Assembly: GCA_000954095.1 (NCBI GenBank)
Contig: JYNY01000381.1
Span: forward strand, 1-43,270
Direction: 5' to 3'
DNA from: Candidatus Omnitrophus magneticus
GTDB lineage: Bacteria > Omnitrophota > Gorgyraeia > Tantalellales > Tantalellaceae
DNA length: 43,270 nt
Part shown: positions 7,114 through 15,419 of the stretch, piece after piece
Layout: each line of letters opens with the position of its first letter
Position numbering within the stretch: the stretch's first letter is position 1
Program-made: the position numbers and the translations under genes
The notes under the pieces: model-generated
What the model was told of the DNA's origin: nothing
Seen by the model: only the letters and a program-made list of their open reading frames with translations
Database searches by the model: none

Positions 7114-8011
7114 TAGTTTTTCTCTGGAGGAGCGGGAACAATATTTGTACCGTCTTAGAAAAGAAAAAGTTTTTGAGTGTGTGCCGCATGTTGTTTTAAA
7201 CACATGCGCCAGAGTTGAGGTTTATTACGGAGACGGCGGGGCTACTGAAGAAATTATCAGGCATTTATATAAAGTTACTTCAGGTTTAGATTCTTTTTTT
7301 ATTGGCGAGACCGCGATTCAAGGACAGGTAAAACGCGCGTATCTTCGCGCGCGGGAAGAAGGAACTTTGTCAAATGGGCTTAACCATCTTTTTCAGAGCG
7401 CGCTTCGCGCGGGGAAGAGAGTAAAAAGAGAAACATCTATAAGTAAAGGCGCTATGTCATATGAGACAGCTGTTTTGAATCTTATAAAACAAAGTGAAGT
7501 TAAGCTAGAGTCTGCTTCTATTATGGTGTTGGGCATGAATGAAATGAATGAAATAATTATAAAATATTTAAAAAAATATGGCGCTAAACATATTATGATA
7601 ATGAGCCGTTCTTTTGATAAAGCTTTTTCTTTCGCGAAAAAATATGATTTAAAAGTTATGCCTATAGATGAACGGTATCATCATTTAAAACACGCGGATA
7701 TCGTGATTAGCGCTACAAGCGCGCCGCATATTTTATTAGAAGAAAGCTATGCGCGGTTTAAACAAGGAGCTCTTTTAATTGATTTAGCCAGCCCGCGTGA
7801 TATTGCCCCGGGAATAGTCAATAATAGGGATGTTACTTTATACAATGTTGAAGATATCGGCAGAATGTCGTTTAACGCGCGCGAGGAGAGGCTAAAAGAA
7901 AAAGTGCGCGCTGAAATAATAATAGAAGAAGAGACCGCGAAATATTTATTATCTCAAAATAGGCGGTCTAAAATAGGGGAGAAAAAGAAATCCGTATGTG
8001 TATACGAATAG
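7088..8011 (+). CDS. hemA: Glutamyl-tRNA reductase, short form
   Basis: First committed enzyme of C5-pathway tetrapyrrole synthesis: it reduces glutamyl-tRNA to glutamate-1-semialdehyde with NADPH. The N-terminus is complete ([14 protein letters not shown] matches the family's GLNHKTAP..RE stretch). The catalytic cysteine is C40 in VLNTCARVEVY. ETAIQGQVKRAY and the NADPH-domain motif IMVLGMNEMNE follow. At 307 residues it is about 100 shorter than usual. It stops after the spinal helix region (EEETAKYLLSQ), so the C-terminal helical dimerisation domain is missing. It overlaps sirC upstream and hemC downstream. The substitution of N and A around the cysteine (canonical S/T-C-N-R) is also unusual. 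Confidence 0.9.
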   Translation: MIKFQGINNSFSLEEREQYLYRLRKEKVFECVPHVVLNTCARVEVYYGDGGATEEIIRHLYKVTSGLDSFFIGETAIQGQVKRAYLRAREEGTLSNGLNHLFQSALRAGKRVKRETSISKGAMSYETAVLNLIKQSEVKLESASIMVLGMNEMNEIIIKYLKKYGAKHIMIMSRSFDKAFSFAKKYDLKVMPIDERYHHLKHADIVISATSAPHILLEESYARFKQGALLIDLASPRDIAPGIVNNRDVTLYNVEDIGRMSFNAREERLKEKVRAEIIIEEETAKYLLSQNRRSKIGEKKKSVCVYE

Positions 8012-8712
8012 GCTCAAGGCCAAGCAATCTCGCGCTTAAACAGGTAGAAGAGGTGAAAATAAAATTGGAAGAAAATTATAAAATTTTAAGCGCGCGGTAT
8101 AGGCATTTAGACAAATTTTTTAATAATGGTGAAGTTTTATTTGATGTGGTAAGGATACGGACAAAAGGCGATAGCGATAAAATAACTCCCATAAGTTTAG
8201 TTGAAAACACTGATTTTTTTACAGATAAAATAGAAAGCGCGCTTTTAAATGGAGAGATTGACGCGGCAATTCATAGCGCGAAAGATTTAGAAGAAAGTGT
8301 GCCAAATGGTTTAGTAGTAGCGGGAGTTACGAAAACAATTAATGCTGGAGAGGCTTTTGTTTCGAAATGTAATTTCACTTTGGAGAATATCCCCAAAGGC
8401 AGTATCATTGGGACTAGCAGTATCTCCCGCAAAAATAATTTATTAAAATATCGGCCGGATATTGTTGTTAAAGATATACGCGGCAATATTGAAGAACGGC
8501 TGGAACAATTAAAAAATAATAGATATGACGCGGTAATTATGGCTATGGCCGCGCTTATTCGTTTGGGTATGAATGATAATAACTGTTTTTATGTTTCGGA
8601 AATACCGCGTGATGTAATGCCGAGCCATCCATTGCAAGGTTCTTTAGCAATAGAGGCTCGGCAAGACAGTCATGAAATTATAGAATTATTCAGGATTATA
8701 GATGGAAAGTAA
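7996..8712 (+). CDS. hemC: Porphobilinogen deaminase lacking domain 3
   Basis: Joins four porphobilinogens into hydroxymethylbilane. The 238 residues contain domains 1 and 2 of the family: IRIGSRPSNLALKQ at the start, RTKGD near 54, IDAAIHSAKDL with the catalytic aspartate near 95, GTSSISRKN, DIRGNIEERL, and HPLQGSLAIEARQD at the end. Normal HemC continues for about 70 more residues as domain 3, which carries the cysteine that holds the dipyrromethane cofactor. Here the frame stops directly after domain 2 and cobA begins 10 bp earlier, so nothing of domain 3 remains. The canonical arginine pair after GTSS is S-R. Activity without the usual cofactor attachment is uncertain. Confidence 0.88.
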   Translation: MCIRIGSRPSNLALKQVEEVKIKLEENYKILSARYRHLDKFFNNGEVLFDVVRIRTKGDSDKITPISLVENTDFFTDKIESALLNGEIDAAIHSAKDLEESVPNGLVVAGVTKTINAGEAFVSKCNFTLENIPKGSIIGTSSISRKNNLLKYRPDIVVKDIRGNIEERLEQLKNNRYDAVIMAMAALIRLGMNDNNCFYVSEIPRDVMPSHPLQGSLAIEARQDSHEIIELFRIIDGK

Positions 8713-9433
8713 AAAAAATAAATTCGGCATGGTTTATATAGTAGGCGCCGGTCCGGGCGATCTGGAATTAATAACAGTCAAAGGTTTTAATATTCTTAAA
8801 AAAGCAGATGTTGTTCTTTATGATTTTTTATCCAGTTTGGGATTTTTAAAATTTGTTCCCCAAAGATGCGAAAAAATTTGTGTTGGGAAAAGTGACGGTT
8901 TTCATATACTGGAACAAAAAAAAATAAATCAGCTTTTATTTGAAAAAGCTAAAGAGCATGAAGTTGTAGTACGGCTCAAGTCGGGCGATCCTTTTGTTTT
9001 TAGCAGGGGTATAGAAGAGGCGAGATTTCTGAAAAATAAAGGTGTTAATTATGAAATTATTCCCGGTGTGACTACGGCTTTTGCGGGTCCCGTGAGTTTT
9101 GGAATTCCTCTCACGGTTAAAGACAAAATACAGTCGGTTGCGGTTATAACAGGCAGAAAAAAATATAAGAACGCGGATATTTACGCGCCAAAGCCGCATA
9201 ACGGGACAATTGTGTATCTTATGGCCGTATCGAATATTGCGAATATTGTTAAGGCGTTAATTAACGCAGGATGGGAAAAATCTACTCCATGTGCTTTTAT
9301 AGAAAACGCTACTAAGAAAAATGAACGTTTAATTAAGGGGACTATCGCGGTAATAGAAAAATCAGCATTAAAAAATAAAGTTGTTTCGCCGTCTGTTTTA
9401 GTTGTGGGAGAGGTCTTAAAATATAGAGTATAA
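8702..9433 (+). CDS. cobA: Uroporphyrinogen-III C-methyltransferase
   Basis: Uses two S-adenosylmethionines to convert uroporphyrinogen III to precorrin-2, feeding SirC. The 243-residue protein is a stand-alone SUMT. It has the SAM-binding start VYIVGAGPGDLELITVKG (about 11-28), the LYDFL region, VVRLKSGDPFVFSRGIEEA (variant of RLKGGDPFIFGRGGEE) and IPGVTTAFAGPVSFGIPLT. In many anaerobes cobA is fused to hemD; here there is no HemD domain. The ATG at 8702 lies inside the last codons of hemC, which suggests coupled translation. An internal ATG at 8729 would still give a complete methyltransferase. Confidence 0.93.
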   Translation: MESKKNKFGMVYIVGAGPGDLELITVKGFNILKKADVVLYDFLSSLGFLKFVPQRCEKICVGKSDGFHILEQKKINQLLFEKAKEHEVVVRLKSGDPFVFSRGIEEARFLKNKGVNYEIIPGVTTAFAGPVSFGIPLTVKDKIQSVAVITGRKKYKNADIYAPKPHNGTIVYLMAVSNIANIVKALINAGWEKSTPCAFIENATKKNERLIKGTIAVIEKSALKNKVVSPSVLVVGEVLKYRV

Positions 9434-9479
9434 ACCCGATAAATTTAAAAATAGGCATAGATTCATTAGGGAAATATTT

Positions 9480-10388
9480 ATGGAATTATTGTTAGAGCAA
9501 TTAATATATCCTATTTTTGTTAAAGATGGGATTAACGATAAAGAAGAAGTTTGTTCAATGCCGGGCGTTTACCGTTTTTCACTGAGCGCGCTTATTGGCG
9601 AGATAAAGAGATTGAAAGGGCTTGGGTTAAATAAATTTCTTATTTTCGGTATTCCTCGTAAAAAAGATATAAATGGAACTAGCGCGTATAGTGCTGATAA
9701 TATAGTTTCTAGGGCTATAGAAATTATTAAAAAAAATATTTCTGATATTATTATATTCAGCGATATATGCCTTTGCGCTTATACAACACACGGCCATTGC
9801 GGAATTTTAAATAAAGAGAACGGAATTGATTTAGATTTAACCTTAGATGTTTTATCTAAGATAGCACTTAACCACGCGAGAGCCGGCGCGGATTATGTAG
9901 CGCCGTCAGCAATGGCAAAAGGACAGGTAAGGGCTATACGAGAGGTTTTAGATACGTATGGTTATCGCGGAGTAAAAATTATGGGATATTCCGTTAAATT
10001 CGCTTCAAGCGCGTATGGGCCGTTTAGAGAAATAGCTGATTCTAGCCCGCGTTTCGGGGATAGGAGAGCGTATCAGTTGGATTATAAAGATAAAGAGAAC
10101 GCTCTTTCTTATATTGAAAGTGATATTATGAGCGGAGCTGATATTCTTATGGTGAAACCCGCGTTATGGTTTTTAGATATAGTGAGCGAGGCGAAAAAAA
10201 AATTTAATAAAGTTTTGGCAGTGTATAATGTTAGCGGAGAATATTTAATGGTTAAAAAGGCCGTAGAATCAAGGTATTGTAATGAAAAAAATATGGTTTG
10301 TGAAATTATGTCGTCATTTAAAAGGGCAGGCGCGGATTATATAATTACGTATCACGCGAAAGATATCGCGGAATGGCGGATGGAGTAG
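9480..10388 (+). CDS. hemB: Delta-aminolevulinic acid dehydratase (porphobilinogen synthase)
   Basis: Condenses two 5-aminolevulinates to porphobilinogen. Visible are the metal-site cysteines in DICLCAYTTHGHCG (near 95-108), the first active-site lysine in IMGYSVKFASSAYGPFR and the Schiff-base lysine in DILMVKPALWFLDIV. The ATG at 9480 gives 302 residues and begins in the middle of the family's N-terminal arm. The frame is open upstream to 9420. The translated upstream codons (KPDKFKNRHRFIREIF) match the arm pattern RPRRLR...LR..F, and GGAGAGG (9407-9413) precedes an ATA codon at 9423. The real start may therefore be a rare non-ATG codon near 9423, giving about 321 residues. Confidence 0.92.
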   Translation: MELLLEQLIYPIFVKDGINDKEEVCSMPGVYRFSLSALIGEIKRLKGLGLNKFLIFGIPRKKDINGTSAYSADNIVSRAIEIIKKNISDIIIFSDICLCAYTTHGHCGILNKENGIDLDLTLDVLSKIALNHARAGADYVAPSAMAKGQVRAIREVLDTYGYRGVKIMGYSVKFASSAYGPFREIADSSPRFGDRRAYQLDYKDKENALSYIESDIMSGADILMVKPALWFLDIVSEAKKKFNKVLAVYNVSGEYLMVKKAVESRYCNEKNMVCEIMSSFKRAGADYIITYHAKDIAEWRME

Positions 10389-10390
10389 TT

Positions 10391-11668
10391 ATGGAAAATA
10401 ATATCACGAATGAAAGTTTATATAAAGAGGCTTCGGAATATATGGTTGGAGGAGTTAACAGCCCGATACGCGCGTTTAAATACGCTGGCATAGCTCCTTT
10501 AATTATAAAAAATGGCAGGGGTTCGAAAGTATATGATTATAACGGGAAAAGTTATATAGATTATGTTTTGGGATATGGCGCGATTATTTTAGGACACGCG
10601 CATCCTTTGGTTGTCAAGGGGCTAAAAAATAAATTAAATGATGGTTTTGTTTTTGGCGCTACAACTAGAGAAGAGATAGAGCTAGCGAAGATTATAAAAA
10701 GCGCGGTTCCTTTGATGGAAAAAATTCGGTTTGTTAATTCAGGTACTGAAGCTGTCATGGGCGCTATACGTTTAGCGCGCGCTTTTACCGGAAGGGACTT
10801 ATTAGTCAAATTCACTAGTAGTTATCACGGTCACGCGGATTATTTATTGTGTGAAAAAAAAGTGCTTGAAGATGGCGTGATTCCTGTAAGTAAAGGCGTT
10901 ACAGCTAATCTAATTAAGGACACAATAATTGCGGAGTATGGGAATATTGAAAGCATTAAAGATGTTTTCGCAAAATATGGAAAAAAAATAGCCGCGGTTA
11001 TTGTTGAGCCTGTAGCAGGGAATTATGGGGTGATATGCCCTAACGTGGATTTTATTAAAACTTTAAGAAGTTTGACTAAACAATATGGAGCATTATTAAT
11101 TTTTGATGAAGTTATTACTGGTTTTAGATTTGGGTTTTGGGAATTAGGAAGTATGTTTTGTGTTAGGCCGGATGTTATTGTTTTAGGAAAAATAATTGGA
11201 GGCGGTATGCCTATCGGCGCGTTTGGAGGACGTGAAAAAATAATGAATTATCTAGCGCCTTTGGGAGAAGTATATCAGGCCGGAACATTTAGCGGGAATC
11301 CTATTTCTATGGCTAATGGTATAAATACGTTGAAAATTCTTAATCAAGACACTAAGGCAAAATATAAATATTTAATTAATTATGGTATAACTTTGAGCTA
11401 TGAAATAAAGAAAATAGCTTATAAATATGGGATTGGTTTAACTATGGGCGAGTTTTTAACAATGTTTAGTTTTAAATTTAAAACTAGAGAAATGTTTCAT
11501 GATTTTTATAAAATAGCGATTGAGAACGGCGTATTTTTTGCGCCTAGTGAATTTGAAGCTAATTTTATTTCATTAGCGCATACAGAAAAAGATTTAAAAA
11601 AGACATTATTTGTTTGCGAGAAGGCTTTTAGAAAAATATCAAAAAAGGATTATCAATATGCCGAATGA
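10391..11668 (+). CDS. hemL: Glutamate-1-semialdehyde 2,1-aminomutase
   Basis: PLP enzyme that turns glutamate-1-semialdehyde, the HemA product, into 5-aminolevulinate. The 425-residue protein has VGGVNSPIRAFK at the start, GATTREEIELA, FVNSGTEAVMGAIRLARA, SYHGHADYLL, the PLP aspartate in LIFDEVITGFR and the PLP lysine in VLGKIIGGGMPIGAFGG, and it ends in the class-III aminotransferase pattern. I prefer the ATG at 10391, five bases after GGAG and directly after the hemB stop, to the ATG at 10373. The 3' end overlaps the sulfite reductase start by 11 bp. Confidence 0.94.
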   Translation: MENNITNESLYKEASEYMVGGVNSPIRAFKYAGIAPLIIKNGRGSKVYDYNGKSYIDYVLGYGAIILGHAHPLVVKGLKNKLNDGFVFGATTREEIELAKIIKSAVPLMEKIRFVNSGTEAVMGAIRLARAFTGRDLLVKFTSSYHGHADYLLCEKKVLEDGVIPVSKGVTANLIKDTIIAEYGNIESIKDVFAKYGKKIAAVIVEPVAGNYGVICPNVDFIKTLRSLTKQYGALLIFDEVITGFRFGFWELGSMFCVRPDVIVLGKIIGGGMPIGAFGGREKIMNYLAPLGEVYQAGTFSGNPISMANGINTLKILNQDTKAKYKYLINYGITLSYEIKKIAYKYGIGLTMGEFLTMFSFKFKTREMFHDFYKIAIENGVFFAPSEFEANFISLAHTEKDLKKTLFVCEKAFRKISKKDYQYAE

Positions 11669-12383
11669 CGGGGAAATTGATTATGACGGTTTTAAAAAGC
11701 GCGGATTTTTGCGTTCAAAAGAAGACGGTTTTTTTATATTCAGGGCGAGAATGATTTGTGGAAATTTTAAAGCGGAACAGTTAGTAAAAATAGCGGATAT
11801 TGCTTCTAGATATGCTAGGGGAATGGTTCATATGACAGTAAGACAGGGGGTTGAGGTTCCGTTTATTAGATTAAATGATATTGAGAATGTTGAAAAAGAA
11901 GCGCGTGAGGCTGGTATTTTAACCGGAACTTCAGGTCCTCGTTTACGCGCTGTGACAGTTTGTCCCGGAAATAACTGGTGCAAAAGCGGGCTTGTTAATA
12001 CTTTTAAATTAGCTGAACGTTTGGAGAATGAACGCGGGATTTCGAGCGGTATGGAATTACCTCATAAATTTAAAATAGTAATATCGGGCTGTCCCAACAC
12101 CTGTACGCGCGCGCAATGTTCTGAAATAGGAGTAACAGGCGCGGTAGATATTTCGGGTAATAAAAAAATAGGGTTCGCGGTTTATTTGGCCGGTTCCGGC
12201 GGGCGAATGACTAAGATAGGATTTAAATTAGATAAAATTTATTCAGAAGATGAAGTTTTAGATTTGATAGAAATTATTGTAAAGTTTTTTAAGGATAATG
12301 CTGAGCCGCGTCAAAGATTAGGCGCGCTTATTGAAAAAATAGGAAAAGACAATTTTTTGAAAGCAGTTGGAATAACTGTTTAG
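11658..12383 (+). CDS. Small assimilatory-type sulfite reductase (siroheme / 4Fe-4S)
   Basis: Six-electron reduction of sulfite to sulfide is the expected reaction. At 241 residues it is about half the size of CysI-type enzymes. It has one ferredoxin-like half-domain (MTVRQGVEVPFI near 59-70), one siroheme and [4Fe-4S] domain with C102-x5-C108 and C145-x3-C149 (GCPNTCTRAQCSEIG), and the GSGGR loop. This layout matches the low-molecular-weight assimilatory-type sulfite reductase described in Desulfovibrio. Nitrite reduction cannot be excluded from motifs, but its place at the end of an APS-reduction and siroheme operon favours sulfite. The ATG at 11658 has AAGGA eight bases upstream. No flavoprotein partner is encoded nearby, so the electron donor is unknown. 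Confidence 0.85.
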   Translation: MPNDGEIDYDGFKKRGFLRSKEDGFFIFRARMICGNFKAEQLVKIADIASRYARGMVHMTVRQGVEVPFIRLNDIENVEKEAREAGILTGTSGPRLRAVTVCPGNNWCKSGLVNTFKLAERLENERGISSGMELPHKFKIVISGCPNTCTRAQCSEIGVTGAVDISGNKKIGFAVYLAGSGGRMTKIGFKLDKIYSEDEVLDLIEIIVKFFKDNAEPRQRLGALIEKIGKDNFLKAVGITV

Positions 12384-12387
12384 CGGG

Positions 12388-12460
12388 GCGTTTAAACATT
12401 TTATTTCTAACATCTTAGCATTCTTCATCTATCTCGAAACGTGTTTTCTCGATTAAAAGT
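12388..12460 (+). repeat. Right-arm fragment of the palindromic intergenic repeat
   Basis: The stretch from TTTTATTTCTAACATCTTAG to TTTTCTCGATTAAAA matches the right arm of the palindrome at 17944-18113 (TCTCGAACATCTTAGCATTC ... AGTTTCTCGGTTAAA). The left arm is missing. It lies directly after the sulfite reductase stop codon at the end of the operon. Confidence 0.75.
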
Positions 12461-12464
12461 ATTC

Positions 12465-12505
12465 GCGCGAAAAATAAAAAATTAAAAATTTTTTTATTCT
12501 CGCGC
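12465..12505. repeat. Long inverted repeat upstream of the Rrf2 gene
   Basis: GCGCGA (12465-12470) pairs with TCGCGC (12500-12505), and the intervening A-rich and T-rich runs (AATAAAAAA ... TTTTTTTATT) extend the stem with small mismatches. It lies 29 bp before the regulator's start codon. It could be a terminator for the upstream operon or an operator, and the sequence does not decide between them. Confidence 0.55.
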
Positions 12506-12533
12506 CGGGAGTCCCAAACAAAGAAGGGAAATT

Positions 12534-12971
12534 ATGAAATTATCAACAAGAACAATGTATGGCATGCGGTTAATGTTGTGTTTAGGCCTTAAATACGGAG
12601 AATCCGTAGCTTTATTGCGGGAAATAGCTGAAGAAGAAAATATTTCAGAAAAATATTTGAGCCAGATAATAATACCGTTAAAGTCAGCGGGACTAATTAA
12701 TTCAACACGCGGCGCACGTGGAGGATATTATTTAGCAAAACATCCTAAGGATATAACCGTTGGAGATATTTTTAAGATTTTAGAGGGCCATTTAATAATA
12801 GAAACAGAAGAAAATTTTAAAGAAAAAATTCAGAGTAAAACTGAAAAAATTGCCGGTGAATTGTGGGACGATTTAGAGAAAAATTTTTTATTGGCGCTTG
12901 ATGAAAAAACTTTAGAAGAATTAGTTGTAAAATGCAGGGATAATGAAGCTATCCCTATGTACAATATTTGA
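12534..12971 (+). CDS. Rrf2-family transcriptional regulator, CymR-like
   Basis: A 145-residue Rrf2 protein. The winged helix-turn-helix begins at MKLSTRTMYGMRLMLCL; the ISEKYLSQII recognition region and the wing STRGARGGYYLAKHP follow, then a long dimerisation helix. IscR and NsrR carry three closely spaced cysteines for an iron-sulfur cluster; these are absent here, leaving only C17 and C133. That matches CymR, the cysteine-metabolism repressor of Firmicutes, which senses sulfur status by binding CysK. The following genes are metY and cysK, so the same circuit is likely; this is inference from family and context. AAGGGA lies a few bases before the ATG. Confidence 0.87.
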   Translation: MKLSTRTMYGMRLMLCLGLKYGESVALLREIAEEENISEKYLSQIIIPLKSAGLINSTRGARGGYYLAKHPKDITVGDIFKILEGHLIIETEENFKEKIQSKTEKIAGELWDDLEKNFLLALDEKTLEELVVKCRDNEAIPMYNI

Positions 12972-13046
12972 TAAAAATTTTTAGGTTTCTAATTTGGTTT
13001 ATTGTATTAAATATGATATTCTTAATAAAAGAAAGGAGACAGTATT

Positions 13047-14342
13047 ATGGCAAAAAATGATTCAAAGTTAAAACCGGAAACAATTCTTTTGCATGGGGCG
13101 CAGGAACCTGATCCTGTAACAGGCTCGCGCGCTGTGCCTATTTATCAGACAACTTCATATCAATTTAAAAATAGCGAACACGCCGCGAATTTATTTGCTT
13201 TAAAAGAGTTTGGTAATATTTACACAAGGCTTATGAACCCTACGACTGATGTTTTGGAAAGAAGAATGGCTCTTCTTGATGGCGGTGTAGGCGCTTTAGC
13301 TGTGGCAAGCGGGCAGTCGGCTATAACACTCGCGATACTTAATATCGCGCGTTCCGGGGATGAAATAGTTTCCGCGGATAATCTTTACGGCGGAACATAC
13401 GCTCTTTTTCAGTATACTTTTAAACGGATGGGGATTAATGTCAAATTTGTTAAGTCCAGCGACCTTGACGGTTTTAGAAAAGCTATAACGCCTAAAACTA
13501 AAGCTATTTACGCGGAATCCATAGGTAATCCAAAACTCAATGTTACTGATATAGAAGCTTTAGCTGAAATAGCCCATGAAAACGGCATTCCTCTGATTAT
13601 TGATAATACAGTGTCTCCTTATTTGCTCAAACCTATTGAATTTGGAGCTGATATTGTTGTGTATTCCGCGACTAAATTTATCGGCGGACACGGCACATCA
13701 ATAGGAGGCATTATTGTTGATTCTGGAAATTTTGATTGGACAAACGGGAAATTCCCGTTAATATCCGAACCTGAACCAAGTTATCACGGGATAAATTTCG
13801 TGAAGGCGTTAAAACCTTTAGGAAATATCGCGTATATAATAAAAGCGCGTGTAACTTTACTGCGCGATATGGGGCCATGCATGTCTCCTTTTAACGCGTT
13901 TTTATTTTTACAAGGCCTTGAAACACTTCATTTAAGAATGGAGCGGCATTCTGAAAATGCTTTGAAAGTAGCAAAATTTTTGGAAAAACATGAAATGGTT
14001 ACTTGGGTAAATTATCCGGGTCTTGATTCAAGCGGAGAAAAAGAGAGAGCGCGGAAATATTTTCCTAGCGGGCAAGGCGCGATTATAGGATTTGGTATAA
14101 AAGGCGGCGTTCCAAGCGGGAAAAAATTTATTGATTCATTAGAACTTGTGTCGCATTTGGCGAATATCGGAGACGCTAAAAGTTTGGCGATACATCCGGC
14201 ATCCACAACTCATCAGCAGTTATCAGAGGAAGAACAGAAGGCGACAGGAGTAACTCCTGATTTTATAAGGCTTTCCATTGGTATTGAAAACGTAGAAGAT
14301 GTTATCGCTGATATAAATCAGGCGCTTGAGAAAACAAAATAA
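13047..14342 (+). CDS. metY: O-acetylhomoserine sulfhydrylase
   Basis: PLP enzyme that joins sulfide and O-acetylhomoserine to give homocysteine, consuming the sulfide made by the upstream operon. The 431-residue length is typical of MetY and longer than most MetB/MetC. Motifs are [45 protein letters not shown], the [11 protein letters not shown] stretch, and the PLP lysine in [16 protein letters not shown] (near 210). The C-terminal [11 protein letters not shown] and [11 protein letters not shown] stretches are canonical. A strong AAAGGAG precedes the ATG, and cysK follows after 27 bp. Cystathionine gamma-synthase is the main alternative, less likely on length and on the insert around [13 protein letters not shown]. 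Confidence 0.93.
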   Translation: MAKNDSKLKPETILLHGAQEPDPVTGSRAVPIYQTTSYQFKNSEHAANLFALKEFGNIYTRLMNPTTDVLERRMALLDGGVGALAVASGQSAITLAILNIARSGDEIVSADNLYGGTYALFQYTFKRMGINVKFVKSSDLDGFRKAITPKTKAIYAESIGNPKLNVTDIEALAEIAHENGIPLIIDNTVSPYLLKPIEFGADIVVYSATKFIGGHGTSIGGIIVDSGNFDWTNGKFPLISEPEPSYHGINFVKALKPLGNIAYIIKARVTLLRDMGPCMSPFNAFLFLQGLETLHLRMERHSENALKVAKFLEKHEMVTWVNYPGLDSSGEKERARKYFPSGQGAIIGFGIKGGVPSGKKFIDSLELVSHLANIGDAKSLAIHPASTTHQQLSEEEQKATGVTPDFIRLSIGIENVEDVIADINQALEKTK

Positions 14343-14369
14343 TTTAATATTTTAAGGGAGGGTATTTAT

Positions 14370-15293
14370 ATGGCGCGCGTATTTTCTGATATAACAAAAA
14401 CCGTAGGTAATACACCGTTAGTAAAGATTAATAAATTAACGCAAGGTTTAAAAGCGACTGTGCTTGCTAAACTTGAAACATTTAATCCGCATTCGAGCAT
14501 TAAAGATCGTATAGGGGTTTCGCTTATAGATTCTGCTGAAGCTCAAGGAAAGATTAAAAAAGATACTCTTATTGTTGAGCCTACAAGCGGTAATACAGGC
14601 ATTGCTTTAGCGTTCGTCTGCGCGGCTAGAGGGTATAAACTTGTACTCACTATGCCGGATACGATGAGTGTGGAACGTCGTAAGCTACTAAAGATTTTGG
14701 GAGCTGAAGTTGTTCTTACTGATGGAACTAAAGGTATGAAGGGCGCTGTGGAAAAAGCCGAGGAAATAATAAAAACAAATAAAAATAGTTTTATGCCGCA
14801 ACAGTTTAATAATTCCGCTAATCCTGAAATACATAAATTAACAACAGCCGAAGAAATATGGAAAGATACAGACGGCGTTATTGATATATTTGTGTCAGGA
14901 GTTGGAACAGGCGGCACAATTACAGGCGTTGGAGAATTTTTAAAAGCTCAAAAATCTTCCGTGAAAATTATAGCAGTTGAACCGTTCGAGTCGCCTGTAC
15001 TTTCAGGAGGCGTTCCGGGGCCGCATAAAATACAGGGGATAGGAGCGGGATTTATTCCGAAAGTTTTAAACCGTGCGGTTATAGACGAAATTGTAAAAGT
15101 AAAAGATAAACTTGCCGGGCAAACAGCTGTAAGGCTTGCTAAAGAAGAAGGGATACTCGCGGGTATATCAAGCGGAGCCAATATTTGGGCAAGTCTTATG
15201 ATAGCCAGCCGTCCTGAGTCAGAAGGGAAAACAATTGTTACTATTATTCCGGATAGCGGTGAACGATATCTTTCAACATGGCTTTTTGAGTAA
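14370..15293 (+). CDS. cysK: Cysteine synthase (O-acetylserine sulfhydrylase)
   Basis: Makes cysteine from O-acetylserine and sulfide with PLP. The 307 residues contain [12 protein letters not shown], the PLP lysine in [11 protein letters not shown] (near 44), the substrate loop [13 protein letters not shown], the phosphate-binding loop [16 protein letters not shown], and the C-terminal GISSGAN and [10 protein letters not shown] motifs. AGGGAGGG precedes the ATG, 27 bp after metY. With the CymR-like regulator upstream, the protein may also act as the regulator's partner. The gene ends against a bidirectional terminator shared with ahcY. Confidence 0.96.
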   Translation: MARVFSDITKTVGNTPLVKINKLTQGLKATVLAKLETFNPHSSIKDRIGVSLIDSAEAQGKIKKDTLIVEPTSGNTGIALAFVCAARGYKLVLTMPDTMSVERRKLLKILGAEVVLTDGTKGMKGAVEKAEEIIKTNKNSFMPQQFNNSANPEIHKLTTAEEIWKDTDGVIDIFVSGVGTGGTITGVGEFLKAQKSSVKIIAVEPFESPVLSGGVPGPHKIQGIGAGFIPKVLNRAVIDEIVKVKDKLAGQTAVRLAKEEGILAGISSGANIWASLMIASRPESEGKTIVTIIPDSGERYLSTWLFE

Positions 15294-15294
15294 A

Positions 15295-15419
15295 CCGAAA
15301 AACTGTGGTTGGACATAGATTAAGAATGCTAAGATGTTTGAGATAAAAGGCTTAAAAAAATAAAGGGGCGAATTATTATAATTCGCCCCTTTATTTTTTA
15401 TCATAACATAATTTTTCGG

